Assembly: GCA_045110475.1 (NCBI GenBank)
Contig: JBGCGC010000133.1
Location: 1-64,000, forward strand
DNA length: 64,000 bases
Source of the DNA: Granulosicoccus sp045110475
GTDB taxonomy: Bacteria > Pseudomonadota > Gammaproteobacteria > Granulosicoccales > Granulosicoccaceae
Reading direction: 5' to 3'
A model generated the notes under the pieces. The model worked only from the letters and a program-made list of their open reading frames with translations. It had not been told where the DNA came from and searched no databases. Shown here one piece after another: positions 1 through 7,873 of this stretch. Position 1 is the stretch's first letter. Each line of letters starts with the position of its first letter. The translations under genes and the position numbers were made by a program.

Positions 1-141
1 CCAGATTCTTCCGCATTCCCTTTTCCTGTAGCGAATCCTGTTCAGTCGGCAATACAGTCTGTATTCCGCTCCTTCTCAGAATTCGCTACAGAAAAAGGGT
101 CTGGTGGAAGAATCAGGCGTTTCATGAATAGTCCAGGCTAG
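1..141. repeat. CTAG-bounded palindromic element, family A (cut by window start)
   Basis: This is the right part of a dispersed palindrome whose other copies are at 5140, 11755 and 22124. It ends in TTTCATGAATAGTCCAGG followed by CTAG (138-141), matching the inverted end of the complete copies. Inside it are paired arms (CTGTAGCGAAT against ATTCGCTACAG; TTCTTCC against GGAAGAA) around a central AATACAGTCTGTATT core that is shared with the 166-bp copies. The left end lies outside the window. It is probably a non-autonomous mobile element, since it encodes no protein. Confidence 0.75.
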
Positions 142-415
142 GAGCCTGCGCCACTTTCTTCGGAAAACACAATGAATTCGCGTTCATAGAGCGTTTGGCC
201 CACTAGTGGATGGCAACTTCGTAGCTTGCCCTGCGAACGGGGTGTCCAGCCGGCAAGGCCCCCTCCAGACGAACTACCGAAGATTCCTCGGTAGTTCAAT
301 TGCGTTCCAGTGAAACAGCCTGACTGTTCATCACCTGTCACTCTAATTCACACTTCTTCTCGGGTTTTTAATAAATGCACGATAAACTGAACTCGGCACG
401 TTATGGAGACAAACC
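142..415. other. Intergenic stretch, no gene recognised
   Basis: It begins with GAGCCTGCGCC directly after the CTAG end of the preceding element, the same word that forms the arms of the family B palindromes elsewhere in the window. The rest shows no recognisable gene. A GGAGA ribosome binding site lies a few bases before the ATG at 416. Confidence 0.4.
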
Positions 416-952
416 ATGCATATCATTCTGGGACTTCTAGGCGGTCTCGTCACGGTTCTCGTTCTACTGAACCGTCTGGCTGAGGCCGGTATCTCGCTGG
501 GTGGGCTTAACCCATTCCTGTGGCATCGTCGGCGCAAGTGGCAACAGCAGCAAACCGGCAATCCGATTTTCCACATCGATCACCCCATGGACGCAACAGC
601 GCTCGTCCTGACAGCCGCAGCCAAAGTGGATGGCGATCTTAGCTCAGAACAGAAGAACTTTTTAATCGAGTCGTTTGAACAGGAATTCAAGCTCAGCAAG
701 AAAGAGGCTGCTGCGCTTTCAATCTCCAGCGCGTATCTACTGGGAGCAGGTGATGCAATTGAAGGAAAACTGGAGAAAGTACTCGCCCCAAGCTTGCCTA
801 ATTTCAATCAGGCGCAGGCAGACTCTGCTATTTCTCTGCTAGATCGTCTGTGTGCACTTGATGCTTCCCCTAACCCGCTACGGCAGAAGTTTGTTGAAGC
901 GACAACAGATCTGTTGCGCAAGCAGTTTGAGCCAAAGGAAAAATGGGACTGA
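416..952 (+). CDS. TerB-like domain protein with N-terminal membrane segment
   Basis: The 178-residue protein starts with a hydrophobic helix (about residues 2-20), so it is probably anchored in the inner membrane. A basic linker (HRRRKW) follows, then a helical domain from about residue 57 resembling the TerB/tellurite-resistance fold: ATALVLTAAAKVDGDLSSEQ recalls the acidic AxxADGxxxxEE-type helix pair of that family. The true molecular role of such single-domain TerB-like proteins is not established. The ATG is preceded by GGAGA. The next gene is convergent, so the gene appears monocistronic. The family assignment rests on one motif and overall helical character and should be confirmed by profile search. 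Confidence 0.7.
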   Translation: MHIILGLLGGLVTVLVLLNRLAEAGISLGGLNPFLWHRRRKWQQQQTGNPIFHIDHPMDATALVLTAAAKVDGDLSSEQKNFLIESFEQEFKLSKKEAAALSISSAYLLGAGDAIEGKLEKVLAPSLPNFNQAQADSAISLLDRLCALDASPNPLRQKFVEATTDLLRKQFEPKEKWD

Positions 953-1057
953 CAAGACAAGCAAACCGTGGAAGTTTTTGCCGATTCTGATGCGTGGCAT
1001 CCACCCGGCGACGGTTATCACACAGCGTATACAGGACACTCAGGCGATACGGCCTGA

Positions 1058-1681
1058 TCACTGGGCTTTATGGATACGGGACAGGCGTTTTACCTCGTCA
1101 TTTATATTTGCATCCCACCCCGAAAACCCGGTTGGCAAGTCATCAACAGCGTGGAATGTGCCGCGGCCTTGTTGTGGTGTAGCTACCCAGGTGCCGTACA
1201 ACACTTCATCGATGTTTGTCAGCAACAAGTTTTCGACCTCCTCGATCAGGCGAGCGTAGGTTTCTGCGAAACTTGATTCGTTCCTGTCAAACTTAACTGC
1301 CTTTTGATAGACAATATCGCCGGTGTCAACACCTTCATCAATCAGGTGAATGGTGACGCCCGCAGGTGTACCTTCGTAAAACGACCAGAAATTGGGGTGA
1401 GCACCCCGATTGAAAGGCAGGTAGGAAATATGCAGATTAAAAATGGGACACCCTGCACCTTCAATGACGTTGCTTCGCAGAATATGCCGGTAACCAAAGC
1501 TAACAACAAGATCGTAAGCTATATCTTCGTCAATCCGCTCATCAGTATAATGCACGTCGCATTTTTTACTGATGAAGGCATCAACCAGTCTCGATGGAGG
1601 TAAAGCGCCTCCCAGAATCAGGATTTTCCTTGATGGATTGTTAACGCTATTCAAGCAGGAAAACTTCTTTGGTTCACTCAT
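1058..1681 (-). CDS. Formyltransferase-family protein (methionyl-tRNA/sugar formyltransferase fold)
   Basis: A 207-residue protein with the catalytic core of the formyltransferase family: FNLHISYLPFNRG supplies the Asn82/His84 pair, and GVDTGDIV supplies the Asp at about 122, completing the N-H-D triad that transfers a formyl group from N10-formyltetrahydrofolate. It is shorter than methionyl-tRNA formyltransferase (about 310 residues) and lacks its C-terminal tRNA-binding domain, so a small-molecule acceptor such as an amino sugar is more likely. Neighbours are a pseudaminic acid synthase and other sugar genes, consistent with N-formylation of a surface sugar. The substrate cannot be read from the sequence. 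Confidence 0.85.
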   Translation of the reverse strand: MSEPKKFSCLNSVNNPSRKILILGGALPPSRLVDAFISKKCDVHYTDERIDEDIAYDLVVSFGYRHILRSNVIEGAGCPIFNLHISYLPFNRGAHPNFWSFYEGTPAGVTIHLIDEGVDTGDIVYQKAVKFDRNESSFAETYARLIEEVENLLLTNIDEVLYGTWVATPQQGRGTFHAVDDLPTGFSGWDANINDEVKRLSRIHKAQ

Positions 1682-2113
1682 ATCAAAAATTCACATCGTG
1701 CTTTTGAAAGCCCGCGCTCGATAGACCGGCATACAACGATACCGTGTTTGGTTAAAAGTAAGTTACACGGAGCAATCAACGTATTCCGAATCCGACCCCA
1801 TCGACCAGTTCATCTTTCTTGCCACGATGGACATTGATACGCGCGAGTAATTGAGTTAACCGTAACTTCCATCGGTATATCCACCCAGTAGCGCATAGAA
1901 CCAAAAAGTGCGATTCAAGGTCAGCCTCCAATTACAAGGCGTTCTTTGCGAAAACCACGCAATGTATCCATTCGTCGGCCACACGTTACCTCAGTGTCGC
2001 TCCTTACTGACACCACGGCCTGCTCTTTGCTGTCAGTACAACGATGTGAAACCAAACTGACTGCCAGCCGTAGAGCAACCTCCCGTATAAATGTCACTCT
2101 CGCAGACTATTTA
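1682..2113. other. Divergent intergenic region before pseI
   Basis: The region separates the minus-strand formyltransferase from the plus-strand PseI gene and should hold both promoters. The PseI reading frame stays open upstream to about 1946, but that extension has low-complexity basic and threonine-rich composition and no match to PseI, so it is treated as non-coding leader. No clear operator or hairpin was recognised. Confidence 0.4.
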
Positions 2114-3163
2114 ATGAAACCTGAAATCGACATTGCTGGCCGGAAAATAGGTGAAAATCATCCGCCATATATCATCTGCGAACTCTCAGGCAACCATAAC
2201 GGGTCACTGGACAGAGCGCTTGCACTAATAGATGCAGCTGCAGATACTGGGTGTGATGCCATAAAGATTCAATCGTACACCGCAGACTCACTGACCATTG
2301 ATCACAGCAGTGAGGATTTCCGCATCAAAGGCGGGCTATGGGATAGTTACACGCTTTATGAACTTTATGAGATGGCGCATACGCCGTATGACTGGCACCC
2401 GGCCATGTTCAAGCGAGCGACTGAGAAAGGCGTAACCCTATTTTCCACACCGTTTGATGAAGCCGCTGCTGACATGCTTGATGAACTTGGCGCCCCGGCA
2501 TTCAAGATTGCCTCTTTTGAAGCTGTCGATCTGGCCCTGATTGCGCACGTAGCCAAAAAAGGCAAACCCATGATTATCTCGACGGGCCTTGCCGATATGG
2601 GAGAGATCAATGCGGCAGTTGCAACTGCCAGAAAAAACGGTTGCACTGATCTTGTGCTGCTACATTGCATCAGCTCCTACCCTGCTCCCTCAGATCAGTC
2701 CAACCTGCGCACCATGCCGCATCTGGCCGAAGCGTTCGACGCAGTACCCGGCCTTTCCGATCACACGCATGGTTCAGCAACCGCAGTGGCAGCCATTGCA
2801 CTGGGCGGAGCCGTCATAGAAAAACATTTCACGTTACGAAGATCGGACGGAGGCCCGGACGCAGCCTTTAGTCTGGAGCCGGATGAATTCAAACAGCTTT
2901 GTGAGGACTGCAACAATGCATGGCAATCACTCGGGCAGATCCATTACGGGGTAAAGCTTGCAGAAGAGCAAAATACCGTGTTCCGACGTTCGCTGTACGT
3001 TGTGAAAGATATCGGTGAGAATGAACCATTCAGTGAAGACAATGTGCGCTCGATAAGGCCGGGCTTCGGGCTGCCACCCAGCGTACTTGACACTGTTTTG
3101 GGTAAGAGAGCTCGTCGTGCAATAAAGCGTGGAACAGCACTTTCCCGGGATATGATTATGTAA
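2114..3163 (+). CDS. pseI: Pseudaminic acid synthase
   Basis: PseI condenses 2,4-diacetamido-2,4,6-trideoxy-L-altrose with phosphoenolpyruvate to give pseudaminic acid, the sugar used on flagellins and some capsules. The 349-residue product from the ATG at 2114 starts like the family (ICELSGNHNGS at about 17-27). It carries the NeuB barrel motifs KIQSYTADS, STPFDEAAADML, FKIASFE, HCISSYPAP and GLSDHT. The longer PseI-type spacing with LYELYEMAHTPYDWH distinguishes it from sialic and legionaminic acid synthases. The C-terminal 60 residues (RRSLYVVKDI to the end) are the SAF antifreeze-like domain. The upstream in-frame extension to 1946 is not conserved-looking and was excluded. PseB and PseC lie 12-15 kb downstream on the opposite strand. 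Confidence 0.9.
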   Translation: MKPEIDIAGRKIGENHPPYIICELSGNHNGSLDRALALIDAAADTGCDAIKIQSYTADSLTIDHSSEDFRIKGGLWDSYTLYELYEMAHTPYDWHPAMFKRATEKGVTLFSTPFDEAAADMLDELGAPAFKIASFEAVDLALIAHVAKKGKPMIISTGLADMGEINAAVATARKNGCTDLVLLHCISSYPAPSDQSNLRTMPHLAEAFDAVPGLSDHTHGSATAVAAIALGGAVIEKHFTLRRSDGGPDAAFSLEPDEFKQLCEDCNNAWQSLGQIHYGVKLAEEQNTVFRRSLYVVKDIGENEPFSEDNVRSIRPGFGLPPSVLDTVLGKRARRAIKRGTALSRDMIM

Positions 3164-3226
3164 GCGAGGCAACGCGCAGCGTGTGCACACAAACACTGAA
3201 TGGTCGCAAGCAAACCTGCCTGCAAA

Positions 3227-4795
3227 TCAGGGAATAACCGCCTCAATCAGGAATGGCCCATCATACGCCAGGGCAAGCTCCAGCACTTGTTTGAATTCAC
3301 CCACTGTCGTTGCCCGTTTTGCAGTAACGCCCATTCCACTAGCCATGGCCACCCAGTCCAGTGTCGGTCTATCCAGTTCCATCATGTCCATTGCAACACG
3401 ACCGCTGGTGGCCTGTACATTGTCCAATTCGTGTTTGAGTATGGCATAACTGCTGTTTGCAAAGATAATAGTGGTGATGTTCAGATTCTCTCGCGCCTGC
3501 GTCCACAAGGCTTGCAGGGAATACATGCCACTTCCGTCAGCCTGCAAGGTAATTACTTTTCTTTCAGGGCTTGCCACCGCTGCGCCTACGGATATCGGCA
3601 TGCCACCACCTATCGAGCCTCCACACACTTCCAGCCAATCATGCGCAGCCGCAGTCTGCGTACAAAACGTTGAACTCACCCCTGATGTAACAGCCTCTTC
3701 GACCACAATCGAATCATTCGGTAATCGATTTGCCACAATCGGTCCGATACTTTTTGCAGTTAGAGGTTCATCCGTGGGTTCTTCGTGCTTTTCCAGTCTC
3801 TGCAGCCTCGGCTTTAGATGATCAGCCCCAAGAGCGGCCGCTAAATCACGAAGCGCACTGATACCATCTTCGGGCATGCCGGCCAGACTATGTAGCTGAG
3901 CATCATTCGGATACAACTTGCTCGGCTTGTCAGGGTAGGCAAAAAAACCTACAGGCCCTTTGGCACAGACGGTAACAACGTGTTTGAACGGCTTGAGCAA
4001 TTCCATGGCAAGGTCTATCGGGTAGGGAATCTCTTTTACCGTAACGCGGCCTTCGCCTCGCTGAAATCGCGCCTTGAAAGTCTCTGCCAGCAATGTCACA
4101 TGACAATGCTGCGAAATTTTATCCGCCAGCTCAAGCGCTTCGGCGAGCAGGCAGTGTCCGCCAAGCACCATGCAAACAGCTTCACCGTTGGCAGAGGCTG
4201 ACGCGAGCACTTGGGCTAGTTGGGTAATTCGCTCTGGCGCTACGACTTGCGCACCTACAGGCTCTTCAATTGCATCAGAAACAGTATTGCTCTGCGCCGA
4301 ATCCCAGGCTGTATTGGCGGGCAGCACAAGTGTTGCGATATGGCCAGGATGCGCACTTGCCTGCCGAACTGCTTCCGCACCTGCTGAAGCGAGAGAACTT
4401 GCCTGTGTGGGTGTGTGGACCCAGTGCGACATAGGGGCGGCAATGGCCTGAATGTCAGATGTTAAGGGTGCATCAAATTCAATATGATCAAGCGCATGCT
4501 CACCGACCACATTCACGATAGACGACCATGCCTTGCGTGCATTATGTAAACCGGATAAGCCATTAGCCAGACCCGGCCCGGTATGTAGTAGCGTTACAGC
4601 AGGCCTGTCTGCCAAACGTGAGTATCCATCAGCCGCACCAGTGACGATTGTCTCGTGCAAGCCAAGGATACAGCGCAATCCGGAGACCTTGTCGAGTGCA
4701 GCGACGAAGTGCATTTCAGATGTCCCCGGATTTGCAAAACAGACACTGACGCCGCTATCGACGAGAGAACGCACCAGGCTTTCCGCACCATTCAT
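3227..4795 (-). CDS. ThDP-dependent enzyme, acetolactate synthase/benzoylformate decarboxylase-like
   Basis: The 522-residue protein has the three-domain layout of thiamine-diphosphate enzymes. The N-terminal Pyr domain holds the activating Glu (GLHETIVTGAADGYSR, Glu48) and LLHTGPGLANGLSGLHNA. A central domain follows, then a C-terminal PP domain with LQADGSGMYSLQALW and IIFANSSYAIL. The cofactor motif normally reads GDG...NN; here it is ADG...NS, a mild deviation also tolerated in MdlC/IlvX-like members. No substrate can be assigned. The gene faces away from the GNAT operon and ends about 60 bases from the end of pseI (convergent). Its presence inside a sugar cluster suggests, but does not prove, a role in making a modified sugar side chain. 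Confidence 0.82.
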   Translation of the reverse strand: MNGAESLVRSLVDSGVSVCFANPGTSEMHFVAALDKVSGLRCILGLHETIVTGAADGYSRLADRPAVTLLHTGPGLANGLSGLHNARKAWSSIVNVVGEHALDHIEFDAPLTSDIQAIAAPMSHWVHTPTQASSLASAGAEAVRQASAHPGHIATLVLPANTAWDSAQSNTVSDAIEEPVGAQVVAPERITQLAQVLASASANGEAVCMVLGGHCLLAEALELADKISQHCHVTLLAETFKARFQRGEGRVTVKEIPYPIDLAMELLKPFKHVVTVCAKGPVGFFAYPDKPSKLYPNDAQLHSLAGMPEDGISALRDLAAALGADHLKPRLQRLEKHEEPTDEPLTAKSIGPIVANRLPNDSIVVEEAVTSGVSSTFCTQTAAAHDWLEVCGGSIGGGMPISVGAAVASPERKVITLQADGSGMYSLQALWTQARENLNITTIIFANSSYAILKHELDNVQATSGRVAMDMMELDRPTLDWVAMASGMGVTAKRATTVGEFKQVLELALAYDGPFLIEAVIP

Positions 4796-5139
4796 GATAT
4801 TTTTTTCCTCGATATTTCTGACGCACGCAAGCAGCGCAATTTACAGTTAACAAGCCAGTTTCCCTGGAGCAAGACATGCCTACAACAAACTGTCGTAGCT
4901 GCATAGACCGACCGCATGACAAAAGTAACATAAGCACCCGCACAAAGTGCAAACCTCAGCCTCCTGTGAGCAAACAATCCAAGCGTTAAGGAAGCCGATT
5001 CTATGGCAGGCACCATATTTGCGACGTTCTGCGAAGCATGGCCACTGGAAAGTCAGTTCCATGTTGGCAGACCGGAAGGCCGATATCTCACTAAGTACTG
5101 ATCTTATGCCTTTCAAATATAGGAACGTCTATTTTCACC

Positions 5140-5211
5140 CTAGCCTTGAATATTCATGAAATCACCAAATCCTTCCGGAAGGTTTGGCGTTTCATGACTA
5201 GTCCAGGCTAG
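5140..5211. repeat. Short 72-bp copy of CTAG-bounded palindromic element, family A
   Basis: The element is bounded by CTAG at 5140-5143 and 5208-5211. The left end reads CCTTGAATATTCATGAAA and the right end TTTCATGACTAGTCCAGG, the same inverted ends as the 166-bp copies at 11755 and 22124. The inner part is replaced by a short CCTTCCGGAAGG palindrome, so this is an internally deleted derivative. It lies in the intergenic region upstream of the GNAT gene at 5257. The rest of 4796-5256 shows no gene. Confidence 0.8.
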
Positions 5212-5256
5212 TGATTTCAGAATCATGGTATTGACAACATAATTACCACCTGACTC

Positions 5257-5802
5257 ATGGCTCCTTCACCAGACCTTAAATCCGAAAGGCTGTGCCTGCG
5301 CTCGTTTTCAGAGCGTCATTTGTCAGAGCGCTACGTTTCGTGGCTCAATGATACAGACACAACGAAATTTTCCGAACAACGACACAGACTGCACACCATG
5401 GGTTCCTGTCGTCAGTTTGTACAGAGCTTTTCCACTGGTCCGAATCAACTCTGGGCTATTGAGACAAGCGATACTGAAGAACATATCGGCAACGTTACGG
5501 TGTCACACGATACTAATAATCGCATCGCTGATATCGGCATACTCATTGGTTCTAAAACAGTACGAGGTTGTGGCTACGGTTACGCAGCCTGGAAAGCGGT
5601 TCTGGAGTATCTCAGCGGCAGAGACGACATCTACAAGATAACAGGTGGTTGCATGCAACCGAATAAGGCCATGGTGAGAATCATGGAGTCCTGTGGTATG
5701 ACGCTGGACTGCATCAGAGCAGATCACTTCCTGTTAGATGACTTACCTGCAAACCTGGTGTACTACTCTACGCCGGGTATCTGGAAACCGATAAAGACAT
5801 GA
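5257..5802 (+). CDS. GNAT-family N-acetyltransferase (RimJ/RimL type)
   Basis: The 181-residue protein has the RimJ/RimL-like GNAT layout: SERLCLRSFSERHLSERYV at the N terminus, then IGNVTVSHD, IGILIGSKTVRGCGYGYAAW (acetyl-CoA loop, a variant of QxxGxG/A) and GGCMQPNKAMVRIMESCGM, the typical NxxSxxxxEKxGF-like segment. It is the first gene of a tight four-gene operon; its stop overlaps the start of the dehydrogenase gene. An acetyltransferase at this position probably N-acetylates an amino sugar, for example the product of the DegT enzyme encoded last in the operon. It could stand in for PseH, but nothing in the sequence proves the acceptor. Confidence 0.85.
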   Translation: MAPSPDLKSERLCLRSFSERHLSERYVSWLNDTDTTKFSEQRHRLHTMGSCRQFVQSFSTGPNQLWAIETSDTEEHIGNVTVSHDTNNRIADIGILIGSKTVRGCGYGYAAWKAVLEYLSGRDDIYKITGGCMQPNKAMVRIMESCGMTLDCIRADHFLLDDLPANLVYYSTPGIWKPIKT

Positions 5803-6788
5803 CGCTTCGTGCTGGCATCATCGGCGCGGGTCGCATTGCCTGGCAATATGACAGTGGCGTTCATATAGAGCAACAACCATCAGTGACGCTGGCTTCCTGC
5901 CTACATCGCCATCCCGAGACGTTGCTGGTATCTGTCTTCGATCCCGTCGCAGAATCTCGAAAGAACTTCCATCAGGGTTATCTTGGCCCGCAGCCGATCG
6001 AACTTCATGAAGACCTTAATCACTTTCTGGCACAGAAGCTGGATCTGGTAGCCATTGCCTCACCTTCGCAGTATCACGCAGATCATATTGAAGCCTGCCT
6101 GAATGCCGCTATTCCCAGACTGTGGATCGAAAAGCCTGTGACGCTCAAGCTTGAGGATTACGGTCGTCTATTGAAACAATATCAGAGCCTCATTGCTGTC
6201 CCAAGAATCTGTGTTAACTATCTGCGACGCAGCTTGCCACAGATAACGTACATGAAGGACTTTCTCGCAAAAAGTCCAGACATTCCGGCTACGACAGCGA
6301 TTAACCTGACTTATAGTCGTCAACTTGAGGTCAATGGCATCCACCTACTGGACCTTCTGGGCGCACTGACCGATTCAACAGAAGCCCCACCACTGGATTT
6401 TATCCGAACAGGAAACGGGGAAAACCCGCAGTTTGGACTCACCGTGACAGGCTATCCAGTGACTGTTACGGGGCACGATTTACCCTATCACCTTATAGAG
6501 ATATCCATTACCGACAGCCGTGGGCGATTGTCGCTGGTGCACGGTGCTCAGGAACTGGTATGGGAAGCTGCAGAACCCAATCCCGACTACCCGGGATTTT
6601 TCAGATGCGCAAGACCCAGACCAGTACCTGAAATGTCGGCCAGCACTAATGGCTTGCAGGAAGCCACCTACAACATGCTATGTGCATTGCTTGACGACCG
6701 CAAACCTTCGCCGTCATCACTTGAAACCGCCTGGTTTTCACAGTCACTTCTGGATCGTGTACAAACTGCGTGCTTGGCGGGCGCATGA
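5799..6788 (+). CDS. Gfo/Idh/MocA-family sugar dehydrogenase
   Basis: A 329-residue NAD(P)-dependent oxidoreductase. The N-terminal Rossmann motif is GIIGAGRIAWQYDSG, followed by VAIASPSQYHADHIEACL and the family-typical catalytic Lys segment WIEKPVTLKLEDYG. The C-terminal half is the alpha/beta substrate-binding domain. Members oxidise or reduce nucleotide-linked or free sugars. The start overlaps the preceding GNAT stop by four bases (ATGA), and the end overlaps the next gene the same way, indicating translational coupling. In sugar clusters such a dehydrogenase often makes the keto-sugar that a DegT aminotransferase then aminates, which fits the gene two places downstream. Confidence 0.87.
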   Translation: MTLRAGIIGAGRIAWQYDSGVHIEQQPSVTLASCLHRHPETLLVSVFDPVAESRKNFHQGYLGPQPIELHEDLNHFLAQKLDLVAIASPSQYHADHIEACLNAAIPRLWIEKPVTLKLEDYGRLLKQYQSLIAVPRICVNYLRRSLPQITYMKDFLAKSPDIPATTAINLTYSRQLEVNGIHLLDLLGALTDSTEAPPLDFIRTGNGENPQFGLTVTGYPVTVTGHDLPYHLIEISITDSRGRLSLVHGAQELVWEAAEPNPDYPGFFRCARPRPVPEMSASTNGLQEATYNMLCALLDDRKPSPSSLETAWFSQSLLDRVQTACLAGA

Positions 6789-7864
6789 AGATACTATTTG
6801 CCGCAGGCGATGTTGGCGGAGCACGTGCGATACTACCCGTGGCCCGAATGGCCGAACGCAGAGGACACAAAGTCTTAGCGCATGCGCATGGCACCTTGCG
6901 CGACGAAGGCAGTAGCGGCTGGCATTGGCTTGACACACATGATATTCACCAGAACAGCATCGATGCTGACATCGTGTTGTATGCAACCAGTGTGGCTGAC
7001 AACCACGCCATACAAATCGCATCCAAAGCGCAGCAGGCAGGCAAACCCTGCATTCACGTCCTCGATAACTGGTCTTCCTACAGTGAGAGAATTGAGCGGC
7101 TGATACCAGACGCGTACACCGTCATGGACCAACTGGCCCTGGATGAAGCTTTGGCTGCCGGCGTACCCGCTGAAATTCTTCATATCACAGGGCATCCAGA
7201 CCTGGCAAAACTGAGCGACGAAAAAAATAGGTTTTCTGGTCCTACGACCGCGAAAACCATTCTTTTCGTCTCTGAACCTGCTGCGCAGGATGGAGGCGTT
7301 GTGAAAAGAGGCTACGACGAAGCCGTCGTGATGAAAGCGTTTTTCTCAGCCCTGTGCTCCATTGAAGATCGCGCTATCGACGTGCGGATAGCACCGCATC
7401 CCAGAGAAGACAGACAGGCTGTTCAATCGCGTGCAAACACAGTGTGTGCCCAACTTGAGCCGCCACTCACCTTTTCGATGGTGTCATCATCGGATGTCCG
7501 TACTGCCTTGCATTCCTCCAGCCATGTCATCGGCATGTCATCCATTCTCTTGTACGAAGCCTGGCTGCTTGGTCGGTCCGTGTTATCACTTCAACCGGGA
7601 CTGAAACCCACGTTTACAAAGTCGCTGTCACAGCGAAACGGCTTGTTGTTCCACGACGACGACAAGGGAATATCAGAAGCGGTGGATACCTGGCTTTCCC
7701 GCAACCCCGGACCGGCCACCGAGGAGCTGGTTAGTCATCAAAATGCAGCGCAATCTGTCATGACGTTAATAGATAAAACCGTACAAAGGCACGCCGTTTC
7801 GAACGTATTAATCCCAACCAATGAACCCAACCATCTGAACTCCTCCCGGTCTTCGCTGCGATAG
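6785..7864 (+). CDS. GT-B-fold-like protein, possible glycosyltransferase or epimerase relative
   Basis: The ATG at 6785 overlaps the dehydrogenase stop (ATGA). The roughly 359-residue protein opens with MKILFAAGDVGGARAILPV and closes its second half with RIAPHPRED, then SHVIGMSSILLYEAWLLGRS and SLQPGL. This pattern of a His-Pro motif followed by a GxSS..yEA loop is typical of UDP-GlcNAc 2-epimerase, polysialyl and CDP-glycerol transferase GT-B folds. It is not PseG-like: the G-x-G-H-xx-R start motif of PseG is absent. No substrate can be assigned. Its place between dehydrogenase and aminotransferase makes a nucleotide-sugar or glycan role likely. Confidence 0.7.
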   Translation: MKILFAAGDVGGARAILPVARMAERRGHKVLAHAHGTLRDEGSSGWHWLDTHDIHQNSIDADIVLYATSVADNHAIQIASKAQQAGKPCIHVLDNWSSYSERIERLIPDAYTVMDQLALDEALAAGVPAEILHITGHPDLAKLSDEKNRFSGPTTAKTILFVSEPAAQDGGVVKRGYDEAVVMKAFFSALCSIEDRAIDVRIAPHPREDRQAVQSRANTVCAQLEPPLTFSMVSSSDVRTALHSSSHVIGMSSILLYEAWLLGRSVLSLQPGLKPTFTKSLSQRNGLLFHDDDKGISEAVDTWLSRNPGPATEELVSHQNAAQSVMTLIDKTVQRHAVSNVLIPTNEPNHLNSSRSSLR

Positions 7865-7873
7865 GTATAGTCC

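Noticed and set aside
1946..2113. In-frame N-terminal extension of pseI
   Set aside because: The 56 added residues are Arg/Thr-rich with no family counterpart; PseI proteins begin close to the Met at 2114.
6785..7864. Assignment of this gene as PseG
   Set aside because: PseG needs an early G-x-G-H-x-x-R motif and a different length; here the N terminus reads AAGDVGGARAILPV.
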